NCBI GenBank assembly: GCA_051859045.1
Contig: JBHYGK010000028.1
Span: 1-27,793, forward strand
Length of the DNA stretch: 27,793 nt
Direction of reading: 5' to 3'
From: JBHYGK01 sp051859045
GTDB lineage: Bacteria; Pseudomonadota; Gammaproteobacteria; Xanthomonadales; Xanthomonadaceae
This document shows positions 20,622-27,793 of this stretch, piece after piece. Below the pieces are notes generated by a model. That model was not told the DNA's origin and ran no database searches. It saw only the letters and a program-made list of their open reading frames with translations. How positions within the stretch are numbered: position 1 is the stretch's first letter; the number at the start of each line of letters is the position of its first letter. A program made the position numbers and the translations under genes.

Positions 20622-23081
20622 GTGACTGCCGTCCTTCCTCCGCTGCATGCTTACCGCGCGCCGGTCGACCGGGGCGCGCCGCCGTGGCGTTGGCCGTGGG
20701 CCGCGCTCGCCGCGCTGGTGCTGGCCCTGCCGGGCGCCTGGCTGGTGCGCCAGGCCGAGGAGGAGGCGGGGATCGCCCGCGGCGTCGAGGCGCAGGCCGC
20801 GGCGCAGATCGCCGCGGCCACCGTCTGGCGCGACGTCGGGATCATGCAGCAGCAGGTCCGCGGCCTGGCTGGTGGCGACGCCCGCGACCTCGCCGCCTTC
20901 GCCGCGCGCAGCCGCGCGCTCGGGCTGCGCGACGGCGCCGAGGCCGTGCTGCGCTGGGGCAAGGTGCGGCTGCGCGACGGCGCGCCGCCGGAACGCCTGG
21001 TGCAGGAATCAAGGACGCCCGAGGCCGGTGCGCCGGAAGCGTTCGACGGGCTGCCCGACGCGGCGGCCCTGGCCGAGGCCGCGCGAGTGGGGCGCCTGCT
21101 GCAGGTGCACCGGATCGTCGACGGGCAGCACCAGCTGCTGCTGCTGGCCCCGTCCGAGGACGTCGGCCGCGACCGGGCCTGGAGCTGGCTGGTCGCCGAC
21201 GAAGCGGCGCTGCAGCGCATCGCCGAGATGGCGGTGCCGCGCGGCGTGCGCCTCAGCCTGCACTGGCCCGGCGCCACCGACGTCCCCGCGGGGGCGGCCT
21301 GCACCCTCGCGCCGAATGGAGGCATCACGCTGCAGGCCTGCGCGGCCACGCCGCCCGCGCCGGTGCGCTGGCTGGCCTGGGCCGTGCTGGCGCTGGCGGT
21401 CGCCGCCGCCGCCGCGGGCGCGTCCGTGCTGCTGGCGCGGTTGGCCGCGGCCTCCGCGCGCGGGCGGGCGATGGCGGTGCACCGCGCCGACGGCGAGCGC
21501 CTCGCCCGCGCCCTGCTCGAGGGCCCCGGGGGCGGCGACGCCTGGCTGGCGCGGGTCGACGACGGCCGGCTGTGCGCGGCGGTGGGCGGCGAGGCCGTGC
21601 GCCAGGCCGCCGCGCTCGACGCCCTCGTGCCCGGCCTCGACCCGGCTGCGGCGACCGACTGGCCGCCGGGCGGCCGCCGCCTGGCCGGCAGCAGCGGCCG
21701 CGTGTTCGACGTCGCGCTGCTGCCGCTCGGCCGCCCGGCGCTCGCGCACTGGCTGCTGCGCGAGGCGCGGCCCGCCGCCGGGGGCGCGGACGCACCGGCC
21801 GTCGAGCGGCTGGCGCCCGATCCGCTGACCGGGTTGCCCGGCCGCCTCGCCTTCGGCACCACCCTGGCCGCCGCGCTGGCCCGGCCCGGCCGCGAGGGCC
21901 TCGCCGTGGTCGCGCTGGACGTCGCCGGGCTGGGCATGCTCAACGCCGTGCACGGCAGCGCCGAGGGCGACGCGCTGCTGGCGGGCCTCGCCGGCCGCCT
22001 GCTCGCCGGCCTCGGCGACGGCGAGCACGCGGCGCGGATCGAGGACGACGCCTTCGCGGTGCTGCTGCGCGTGCCCACGCCCGACGCGCTGGCCGACCGC
22101 GTCGCCGCGCTGCTCGAGCGCCTGCACGCCTGCGAGCGCCTGCGCCCCACCGGCGGATCGCCGCTGCCGCTGTGGGTGGCCGCGGGCTGGCTCTCGCCGC
22201 AGGCCACCCGCGCCGACGCCGACCTGCTGCCCCTGCTCGCCGACGCGCTCGGCCAGGCCAAGCGCGACCTCGCCAGCCCGGTCTACGTGCGCCTCGACGG
22301 CGAGGACCCGGGCGGCCGCGCCGCCGACGCGGCCTGGCTGTCGGACCTGCGCGAGGCGATGGCCGAGGAGCGGCTGGTGCTGTTCGCCCAGCGCCTGGGC
22401 GGCGGACGCGAGCCGCACGCCGAGGTGCTGCTGCGGCTGCGCACGCGCGACGGGGGCATCGTCCCGCCGGGCGCCTTCCTGGGCATCGCCGAGCGCTACG
22501 AACTCATCCGCGAGATCGACCGCTACGTGCTCGAGCGCGTGTGCGAGCGGCTCCCGGCGCTGCTCGAGCAGTTCACCGGCGACGCCGCGAACGGCGTCAT
22601 CGCGGTCAACCTCTCGGCGCGCTCGCTGTCCGACCGCGGGCTGGCCGGCTTCCTCTCGGCGCTGGTGGCGCGCACCGGCGCCGATCCGCGCCGGCTGTGC
22701 CTGGAGATCACCGAGACCGCGGCGCTGGTCGACCTGCAGCGCACCGTCGAGCTGGTGGGCGAGCTGCGCGCGCGCGGCTTCCGGATCGCGATCGACGACT
22801 TCGGCGTCGGCCTCGCCTCGTTCCAGTACCTGGTCCAGGTGCCGGCCGACTACGTGAAGATCGACGGCAGCTTCGTGCGCGACATCACCCGCAGCGCGCT
22901 GAGCCGGCGCATCGTCCAGGCCATCACCGACATCGGCCACGGCATGGGGCTGGAGGTGGTCGCGGAGTGGGTGTCGAGCGAGGAGATCCGCAGCGCGCTC
23001 GACGAGGTCGGCGTGGACCTGCTGCAGGGCTTCGTGCTGCACCGCCCCGAGATGGCCGACTTCGAGCGCCCGCCGGCCTGA
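20622..23081 (+). CDS. Membrane GGDEF-EAL protein, probable c-di-GMP phosphodiesterase
   Basis: An 819-residue inner-membrane enzyme. A helix at about residues 22-43, a periplasmic sensor of about 200 residues and a second helix (about 249-272) precede a linker. The GGDEF domain (about 398-550) starts DPLTGLPGRLAF, but its active-site motif reads EDDAF (residues 474-478) and the RxxD inhibitory site is absent, so cyclase activity is unlikely. The EAL domain (about 575-815) has EVL in place of EAL (Glu601) and keeps Asn663, Glu695, Asp725, Asp726, Lys746, Glu782 and Gln802. From Glu695 on these match the spacing in the active enzyme RocR, and the Glu601-Asn663 gap is only slightly longer. It should hydrolyse c-di-GMP to pGpG, with the GGDEF part perhaps a regulatory GTP site. 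GTG 20622 lacks a strong ribosome site, but no better start exists. It converges on the NarL regulator, 21 bp apart. Confidence 0.9.
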   Translation: MTAVLPPLHAYRAPVDRGAPPWRWPWAALAALVLALPGAWLVRQAEEEAGIARGVEAQAAAQIAAATVWRDVGIMQQQVRGLAGGDARDLAAFAARSRALGLRDGAEAVLRWGKVRLRDGAPPERLVQESRTPEAGAPEAFDGLPDAAALAEAARVGRLLQVHRIVDGQHQLLLLAPSEDVGRDRAWSWLVADEAALQRIAEMAVPRGVRLSLHWPGATDVPAGAACTLAPNGGITLQACAATPPAPVRWLAWAVLALAVAAAAAGASVLLARLAAASARGRAMAVHRADGERLARALLEGPGGGDAWLARVDDGRLCAAVGGEAVRQAAALDALVPGLDPAAATDWPPGGRRLAGSSGRVFDVALLPLGRPALAHWLLREARPAAGGADAPAVERLAPDPLTGLPGRLAFGTTLAAALARPGREGLAVVALDVAGLGMLNAVHGSAEGDALLAGLAGRLLAGLGDGEHAARIEDDAFAVLLRVPTPDALADRVAALLERLHACERLRPTGGSPLPLWVAAGWLSPQATRADADLLPLLADALGQAKRDLASPVYVRLDGEDPGGRAADAAWLSDLREAMAEERLVLFAQRLGGGREPHAEVLLRLRTRDGGIVPPGAFLGIAERYELIREIDRYVLERVCERLPALLEQFTGDAANGVIAVNLSARSLSDRGLAGFLSALVARTGADPRRLCLEITETAALVDLQRTVELVGELRARGFRIAIDDFGVGLASFQYLVQVPADYVKIDGSFVRDITRSALSRRIVQAITDIGHGMGLEVVAEWVSSEEIRSALDEVGVDLLQGFVLHRPEMADFERPPA

Positions 23082-23102
23082 GCCGGGCGGGCGCGCGCGG
23101 CG

Positions 23103-23780
23103 TCAATCGCCGCCGCCGCCGACGTCCTGCGGCATCGCCGCGAAGCCGTGCTGGGTGGCCAGCCGGGCCAGCTCGGCCAGGCTCTTCACCCCGAGCTTCT
23201 CGCGGATCTTGCTGCGGAAGACGTGCACCGTCGCGCTGGAGATGCCCAGCGCGTTGGCGGTGACCTTCGCGCTGGCGCCGCGGGCGAGCAGCCCCAGCAC
23301 CTCGCGCTCGCGCGGCGACAGGCGCCGGAAGCGGTCGTCCTCGGGGTTGTGCCCCGCCATCGCCTCCATGATCTGGTGGCAGACGAACTTGCGGCCCTCG
23401 CGCAGCGTCTCGACGCCGCGGCGCACCTCGAGGAAGCCCGAGGACTTGCTGACGAAGCCGCTGGCGCCCGCGCGCAGCATCTCGGCGGCGAAGGTGGAGT
23501 CCTGGTACATCGAGAGCATCAGCACCTTCGGCGCCGGCACCTGCGAGAGCAGCTCGCGCAGCACCTCCACGCCGTTGAGGCCGGGCAGGTCGACGTCGAG
23601 CACGACGAGGTCGGGGCGCAGCTCGCGCGCGCGCTCCAGCGCGGCCAGGCCGTCGGCGGCCTCGCCCGCCACCACCACCGCGCCATCGGCCTCCAGGCAC
23701 AGGCGCAGGCCGTCGCGGATGATCTGGTGGTCGTCGACGAGCAGGGCGCGCCAGGGGGTCTCGGCGTCGGGTCGGGTCAT
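23103..23780 (-). CDS. NarL/FixJ-type response regulator, operon partner of the Cache-PAS kinase
   Basis: A 225-residue response regulator. The receiver domain (about residues 11-128) shows LLVDDHQIIRDGL with the acidic pair, phosphoacceptor Asp62 in VVLDVDLPGLNG, Ser90 in LMLSMYQDS and Lys112 in FVSKSSGF. The LuxR-type DNA-binding domain (about residues 153-212) reads RLSPREREVLGLLARGASAK, then GISSATVHVFRSKIREKLGV. A short acidic C-terminal tail ends in GGGGD. All switch residues are present. Its ATG overlaps the kinase stop as ATGA, and a GAGG lies eight bases upstream, so the two are translationally coupled and almost certainly cognate. Targets are unknown. The neighbouring EAL and pseudo-EAL genes suggest a link to c-di-GMP control, which is inference. 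Confidence 0.93.
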   Translation of the reverse strand: MTRPDAETPWRALLVDDHQIIRDGLRLCLEADGAVVVAGEAADGLAALERARELRPDLVVLDVDLPGLNGVEVLRELLSQVPAPKVLMLSMYQDSTFAAEMLRAGASGFVSKSSGFLEVRRGVETLREGRKFVCHQIMEAMAGHNPEDDRFRRLSPREREVLGLLARGASAKVTANALGISSATVHVFRSKIREKLGVKSLAELARLATQHGFAAMPQDVGGGGD

Positions 23781-26626
23781 GGCTGGGGCCTCGTGGGAGC
23801 GTCGGTGGGGAGGGGGCCGGTGGCGCGCGGGGCGTCGTCGCCCGCGCCGGCGGGCTGGCCGCGCGGGGACACCGGGACGTCGACGCAGAAGCGCGAGCCC
23901 CGGCCCTCGCGGCCGTGGATGGACAGGTGGGCGTCGTGCAGGCGCACGAGCATCTCGACGGTGCTCAGCCCGAGGCCCCAGCCCGGGCGCGAGCCCGCCG
24001 AGGTGCCGCGGGTGAAGGGCTGCAGCAGGCGCTGGCGCTCGGCCGGGCCGATGCCGGGGCCATTGTCGAGCACCGCGAAGCGCAGGTGGCCGCGGCGTGG
24101 CGAGCGGCCCACGCGCAGGCGCACGATGCCGCCCTCGGGGGTGTACTTCACGGCGTTGCCGAGCAGGTTGGCCAGCACCTGGACCATGCGCTCGCGGTCG
24201 ACGCTGAGCACCGGGTCGAGGTCGACGCGCAGGCGCAGGTCGTGCCGGCGGGCGGCGGCGCCGGCGGCGACGCGGGCGATCGCGGCCTCGCACAGGCTCG
24301 AGGCGCGGGCGTCGACGAAGCGCATCGGCACCACGCCCGACTCCATCTTCGCCGCCTCGATCAGCTCGCCGATCATCCCGGAGATGCCGCGGCCGGTGTC
24401 GAGGCAGCCGCCCAGCAGCCGCGCCTGCGCGGGCGTGAGCGGGCCGCCCATGCCCTGCACCAGCGCCTCGATGGCGCCGGTCATGCCCGCCAGCGGGCTC
24501 CAGATCTCGTGGCTCAGCGCGGCGAGCACCTGCGACTTGGTGCGGTTGGCGGCGGTGGCGTCGTCGCGCGCGGCCTCGAGCTGCCGGGTCGAGGAGGCCT
24601 GCTCGAGCTCGGCGTTGATGAGCCGGGCGAGCGTGCGCAGCATGTCGACGCGCTCGGCGTCGAGGCGGAAGGTGCCCGGCAGGCCCTCGACGCCCAGCGC
24701 GATGCGCTGGCCGCCGTGCGCCAGCCCCAGCCACACCGCGGTCTGCGCGCCGCCGGCGTCGAGCTGGGGCACGCCGTCGAGCGGCAGCCCCGTGGCGAAG
24801 GCGGGGGCCTCGGCGTCGGCGAGCTCGCCGCCCGCGCCCCAGGCCTGCCAACCGTCGTCGGCGTCCTCGAGCAGCAGCGTGGCGGCGCCCGGGGCGCCGA
24901 GCAGGCGGCCGGCCAGCGCGCGGAAGCCGTCGATGCGGTCCTCGGCGCCGGCGTTGGCCGCGCTGAGGTCGGCCACGTCGCGCAGCCGCGAGGCCAGCGC
25001 CGCCAGGCGCTGCTCGCCGGCGCGCCGCTCGCTGATGTCGAGCAGGGTGCCGCGGAAGGCCCAGTCGTCGGCGCCGCCGAAGCTGCCGTGGGCGCCGCGC
25101 ATCAGCAGCCAGCGGCCGGGATGGCCCTCGATCGGGAACTCCAGCGCCAGCGGGCCTTGCCCGGCGATCGCCTCGCGCAGCGCGCGCCCGACCCGCTCGC
25201 GGTGGCCGGCGTCGATCCGCGCGAGCAGGGCGTCGAGGCCGACGGCGTCGTCGAGCCACTGCGCGTCGAGCAGGCGCTGGGCGCTGCCCGACACCCGCAT
25301 CGCGTTGGACTCGCGGTCCCAGCGCCAGGTGCCCACGCCGCCGATGCGCTCGGCGTCCTGCAGGCGCTGCTGCAGCCGGCGCAGCTCGCGCGCGCTGGTC
25401 TCCAGCAGGCTGGTGCGCGCCTGGACCTCGTCTTCCTTGCGCTCCATCGCGCTCGCCAGCGACGCCTGCAGGTCGGCCTGGCGGCGCTCGGTCTCCTTGA
25501 GCGCGCGGTAGCCCGCGCGCAGGCGCTCGGCCAGCGCGACCTGGGCGTCGCGCAGGTCTGCGGCCTCGGCGAAGCGCGGCTCGCCCAGCGGCGGCGCGCC
25601 GGACTCGCCCTGCAGGTCGAGCCGGGCCAGGCGCTGCGCCATCCGCCGGCCCTCCTCGCCGATCCGCCGGCCCAGCTGCCAGGCGACGGCGAGGAACACC
25701 GCCGCCACCAGCGCCACCATCGCCAGCGCGACCAGGCTGGCCGTGCCGAGGCCCGCCAGCGCGCGTGTCACCGGCACCAGCGCCACCACCGTCCAGCCGT
25801 GGGCCGTGGCGTGGGTGGTGCGGATGTGGGTGCCGCGGCCCAGCACCTCGGGCAGCTCGATCCCGGCCTGGCCGGCCAGGCCGTCGGCGTCGCCGCGCAG
25901 CGCCTCGGGCAGCGGCTCGAGCGTCGGCAGCGCCATGCCCTCGCTGCGCGCCACGACCATCCCCGCGTCGTCGGCCAGCACCCACTGCACGCCGGGCGCC
26001 AGCGGCACCTCGCGCAGGGCGGCCTCGAACGCGGCCACCGCCAGCGAGCCCTGGACCACCGCGACGCGGGGCGCCGACCCGTCCGCGGCGGCCGGCACCG
26101 GCGCGGACACGCCGACGATCAGGTCGCGCCCGAAGCCGCGGCCCTGGAACGCGGGGCTGGGCCCGGGCGCGCCGCGCTCGAGCGCGCGCAGGAAGTAGGG
26201 CCGGTCGCCGACGTAGCGCCCCGCCCAGGCGCTGCGCCCGTCGGCGCCGCGCTGCTCCGGGCGGCCGAGCTGGATCGCGCCTTCGGCGTCGATCGCCATC
26301 AGGGTCAGGAACGCGGGGTTCGCCCCGAGGGTGGCGTCCATGGCCTCGCCCAGCGCCCGCGGGTCGCGCCCGCCGGGGCCCGAGGCGAGGCGGGCGAGCT
26401 GGTCGATCGCGGCGATCGAGGGCTGCAGCAGGCGCTCGCTGGCGACGCCGAGGCCGGCGGCGATCCGCGCGCCGTCCTCGCGGCTGGCGCGGTCCTGCGC
26501 CCAGGCCAGCAGCGCCAGCAGGACCACCGCGGCCAGGCCGGCCTGGACCAGCGCCACCAGCACCAGCTGGCGGGTGAGGTAGGCGCGCAGCGTGGGCAGC
26601 GCGGGGGGCGCGGCCGGCGCCGTCAT
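23777..26626 (-). CDS. Multidomain sensor histidine kinase (Cache, PAS, GAF-like, HisKA, HATPase)
   Basis: A 949-residue membrane kinase. Helix 1 (about residues 18-42) and helix 2 (about 294-318) flank a periplasmic Cache-type sensor with GDRPYFLRALERG and GRDLIVGVSAPV, a family that often binds small metabolites. A coiled coil (about 350-425), a PAS domain (about 428-535, GTWRWDRESNAMRVS) and a GAF-like region (about 545-675) follow. HisKA has the H-box LAALSHEIWSPLAGM (His706) with Trp in place of the usual Arg. The HATPase domain shows NLLGNAVKYTPEGG, DNGPGIG, GWGLGLSTVEML and GRGSRF. No receiver or Hpt domain is attached. ATG 26626 overlaps the upstream stop (ATGA), and its own stop overlaps the regulator start. 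It is a HisKA-type kinase paired with a NarL-type regulator, which is less common than HisKA_3 pairing. Confidence 0.92.
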   Translation of the reverse strand: MTAPAAPPALPTLRAYLTRQLVLVALVQAGLAAVVLLALLAWAQDRASREDGARIAAGLGVASERLLQPSIAAIDQLARLASGPGGRDPRALGEAMDATLGANPAFLTLMAIDAEGAIQLGRPEQRGADGRSAWAGRYVGDRPYFLRALERGAPGPSPAFQGRGFGRDLIVGVSAPVPAAADGSAPRVAVVQGSLAVAAFEAALREVPLAPGVQWVLADDAGMVVARSEGMALPTLEPLPEALRGDADGLAGQAGIELPEVLGRGTHIRTTHATAHGWTVVALVPVTRALAGLGTASLVALAMVALVAAVFLAVAWQLGRRIGEEGRRMAQRLARLDLQGESGAPPLGEPRFAEAADLRDAQVALAERLRAGYRALKETERRQADLQASLASAMERKEDEVQARTSLLETSARELRRLQQRLQDAERIGGVGTWRWDRESNAMRVSGSAQRLLDAQWLDDAVGLDALLARIDAGHRERVGRALREAIAGQGPLALEFPIEGHPGRWLLMRGAHGSFGGADDWAFRGTLLDISERRAGEQRLAALASRLRDVADLSAANAGAEDRIDGFRALAGRLLGAPGAATLLLEDADDGWQAWGAGGELADAEAPAFATGLPLDGVPQLDAGGAQTAVWLGLAHGGQRIALGVEGLPGTFRLDAERVDMLRTLARLINAELEQASSTRQLEAARDDATAANRTKSQVLAALSHEIWSPLAGMTGAIEALVQGMGGPLTPAQARLLGGCLDTGRGISGMIGELIEAAKMESGVVPMRFVDARASSLCEAAIARVAAGAAARRHDLRLRVDLDPVLSVDRERMVQVLANLLGNAVKYTPEGGIVRLRVGRSPRRGHLRFAVLDNGPGIGPAERQRLLQPFTRGTSAGSRPGWGLGLSTVEMLVRLHDAHLSIHGREGRGSRFCVDVPVSPRGQPAGAGDDAPRATGPLPTDAPTRPQP

Positions 26627-27793
26627 GGCGTGCCCCCGGCGGTGGGCCGCGCGTCGAGGCCGTCGAGCGCGCCGAGGGTGTCGGCATCGGCCTGCAGGGT
26701 CACCCCGGCGAGCTCGAAGCCCAGCCGCTGCAGCGTGCCGCCTTCGCCGGTGGCGAGGCAGGCGCGCCCGCGCCGGCGGGCGCGCGCCACCTGCACCCGC
26801 AGCGCGGCCTGCACGACCGGGTCGCGCTCGAACGCCGCCCACTCGCGCAGATCGAAGGCCACCAGGCCGGGCTCGGCGGGCCGCAGCGCGTCCTCGCCGC
26901 CGCCCTCCGGCGGCAGGGCCAGGGCGAGCAGCAGGCCGTCGGTGGCGAGCGTCGCCAGCGACGCGCGGGTGGCCTCCGGCCAGCGCTCCGCCTCGCGGGC
27001 CTGGACCAGCAGGCCGAGGCCGGCCCGGTCGGACGGGGCCAGCCGGGCGAGCAGCTCGACCAGGCGCGGCCCCCAGTCCGCCGGGGCGCCGCTGCCGCGA
27101 TCCGCCGGCAGCAGCAGCGGCGTGGACGCGGCGCCGGGGCGGCGCCCGGCGGTGGCCGCGGCCAGCAGGCCGGCGAGCAGGGCGTCCAGCGCCTCGCCGG
27201 TGGGCGCGGCGAGGTCGGCCGGCAGCGGCATCTCGGCCACCACCAGCGCGACGCCGCGGCCGTGCCGGTCGCTGACCGGCCGGTAGCGCGGGGCCAGCAT
27301 CACGGCGTGCTCGAGCGCGCGCCGCAGCGGCTGCACGAACACCCGCGGCGCGCCGCGCGCGAGCGCCTCGGCCAGGCCGCCGTCGAGGCGGGCCGAGGCG
27401 CGCTGCGCCGACTCGCCCTTCGGCCACGGGGTGGCGGCGGCGAACACGCCGGTCGCGCCCGCGACCCGCCAGGCCAGCGCGCCGAGCGCGCGCAGCTGGG
27501 CCTGCAGCGCGTCGGCGTGGTCGAGCAGCGCCGCCTCGTCGCCGGGGACCTCGAGCAGCAGGCGGCCGCCGGCCGGGTCGGCGAGGAGGGTCGCGCCGGG
27601 CATGGCGCGGACCAGGTGGCGGCGCGCGGCGTCGAGCAGGGCCGGGTCGGCCTCGGGCGTGAAGCGCAGGCCGAGCAGGCCGCCGTCGCGCTCGGCCAGG
27701 GGCCGGCGGGGCCAGCCGGACCCCGGCGCGGCGCCGTCGCCGGCCGCCTCCGCCGCTTCGGCGGTCCCGGACGCCGCCGCGCCCGCCGCCGCG
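26623..27793 (-). CDS. Degenerate GGDEF-EAL-like protein, 5' truncated by window edge
   Basis: The frame is open to the window edge (390 codons visible), so the start is off-window; an ATG at 27603 is internal, because residues just before it (LLGLRFTPEADPALLDAARR) look like genuine protein. I see no direct family motif, but the layout resembles a GGDEF-EAL pair without active sites. GATLLADPAGGRLLLEVPG lies where ARxGGDEFxxLL would be. VMLAPRYRPVSDRHGRGVAL resembles the LxYQPIVDxxTGxxxGxEAL start of EAL domains. GLVAFDLREW stands for the KIDxSFV strand, and RACLATGEGGTLQRLGFELAG for VVAEGVETxxQxxxLxxLGC. The catalytic Glu, Asn, Asp-Asp and Lys are all replaced. It would be a non-enzymatic, possibly nucleotide- or protein-binding regulator. 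Its stop overlaps the kinase start as ATGA. The fold call is inference. Confidence 0.6.
   Translation of the reverse strand, partial: AAAGAAASGTAEAAEAAGDGAAPGSGWPRRPLAERDGGLLGLRFTPEADPALLDAARRHLVRAMPGATLLADPAGGRLLLEVPGDEAALLDHADALQAQLRALGALAWRVAGATGVFAAATPWPKGESAQRASARLDGGLAEALARGAPRVFVQPLRRALEHAVMLAPRYRPVSDRHGRGVALVVAEMPLPADLAAPTGEALDALLAGLLAAATAGRRPGAASTPLLLPADRGSGAPADWGPRLVELLARLAPSDRAGLGLLVQAREAERWPEATRASLATLATDGLLLALALPPEGGGEDALRPAEPGLVAFDLREWAAFERDPVVQAALRVQVARARRRGRACLATGEGGTLQRLGFELAGVTLQADADTLGALDGLDARPTAGGTP

Noticed and set aside
23103..26687. A 1194-residue minus-strand frame joining the regulator to an upstream extension
   Set aside because: Only the last 225 residues (from 23780) are real. 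The rest is the kinase gene read in the wrong frame.
23915..27286. A 1123-residue plus-strand frame opposite the sensor kinase operon
   Set aside because: It is low-complexity Ala/Gly/Arg/Gln sequence antisense to genes with clear HisKA, HATPase and receiver motifs.

Overview
This is a very GC-rich stretch of an ordinary bacterial chromosome. It carries flagellar motor genes, a TonB-dependent receptor, a long-form QueF, ZapE, a membrane-anchored c5-type cytochrome and many signalling proteins. That mix suggests a motile gammaproteobacterium of the Xanthomonadales/Lysobacteraceae type (Lysobacter or Luteimonas-like). The assignment is inferred from gene content and base composition, not from a marker gene. 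No phage, transposon, CRISPR array or horizontally acquired island is visible, and composition is uniform throughout.

Layout. Positions 1-2437 hold the 3' part of a large DUF2339 membrane protein. Convergent to it is a minus-strand motA-motB-ykgJ group (2454-4914). A divergent intergenic region separates motA from a TonB-dependent receptor (5076-7214). The receptor converges on a long minus-strand block: queF, an exported M20 amidohydrolase, zapE, a small alpha/beta hydrolase, a lipoprotein endonuclease/phosphatase-family nuclease and a cytochrome c5 (7242-13810). The nuclease, hydrolase and zapE are closely spaced and probably cotranscribed. Hairpins between units at about 7219, 9501 and 13244 look like transcription terminators.

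From 14153 onward the window is dominated by signal transduction. A NarL-type response regulator is divergent from a MASE1-like/HisKA_3 histidine kinase, and the kinase gene overlaps a DUF1275 membrane protein gene. Next is a cytoplasmic chemoreceptor-like protein with four near-identical tandem PAS repeats, two more PAS-like units and a very short MCP signalling tip. A tRNA-Arg(CCG) with terminator and a 77-residue small protein follow. The next gene encodes a membrane-bound GGDEF-EAL protein whose GGDEF half is degenerate and whose EAL half keeps every catalytic residue. Converging on it is a minus-strand operon of three genes joined by ATGA overlaps: a Cache-PAS-GAF-like sensor kinase, a NarL-type regulator and, upstream and cut by the window edge, a protein that looks like a catalytically dead GGDEF-EAL pair.

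The most interesting parts are the PAS array, in which repeats 1 and 3 are identical over 251 bp, and the coupled operon linking an apparent pseudo-c-di-GMP protein to a two-component system beside an intact phosphodiesterase. Start sites were chosen from Shine-Dalgarno motifs, overlaps and family conservation. Functions are from motif recognition only, with no database search.
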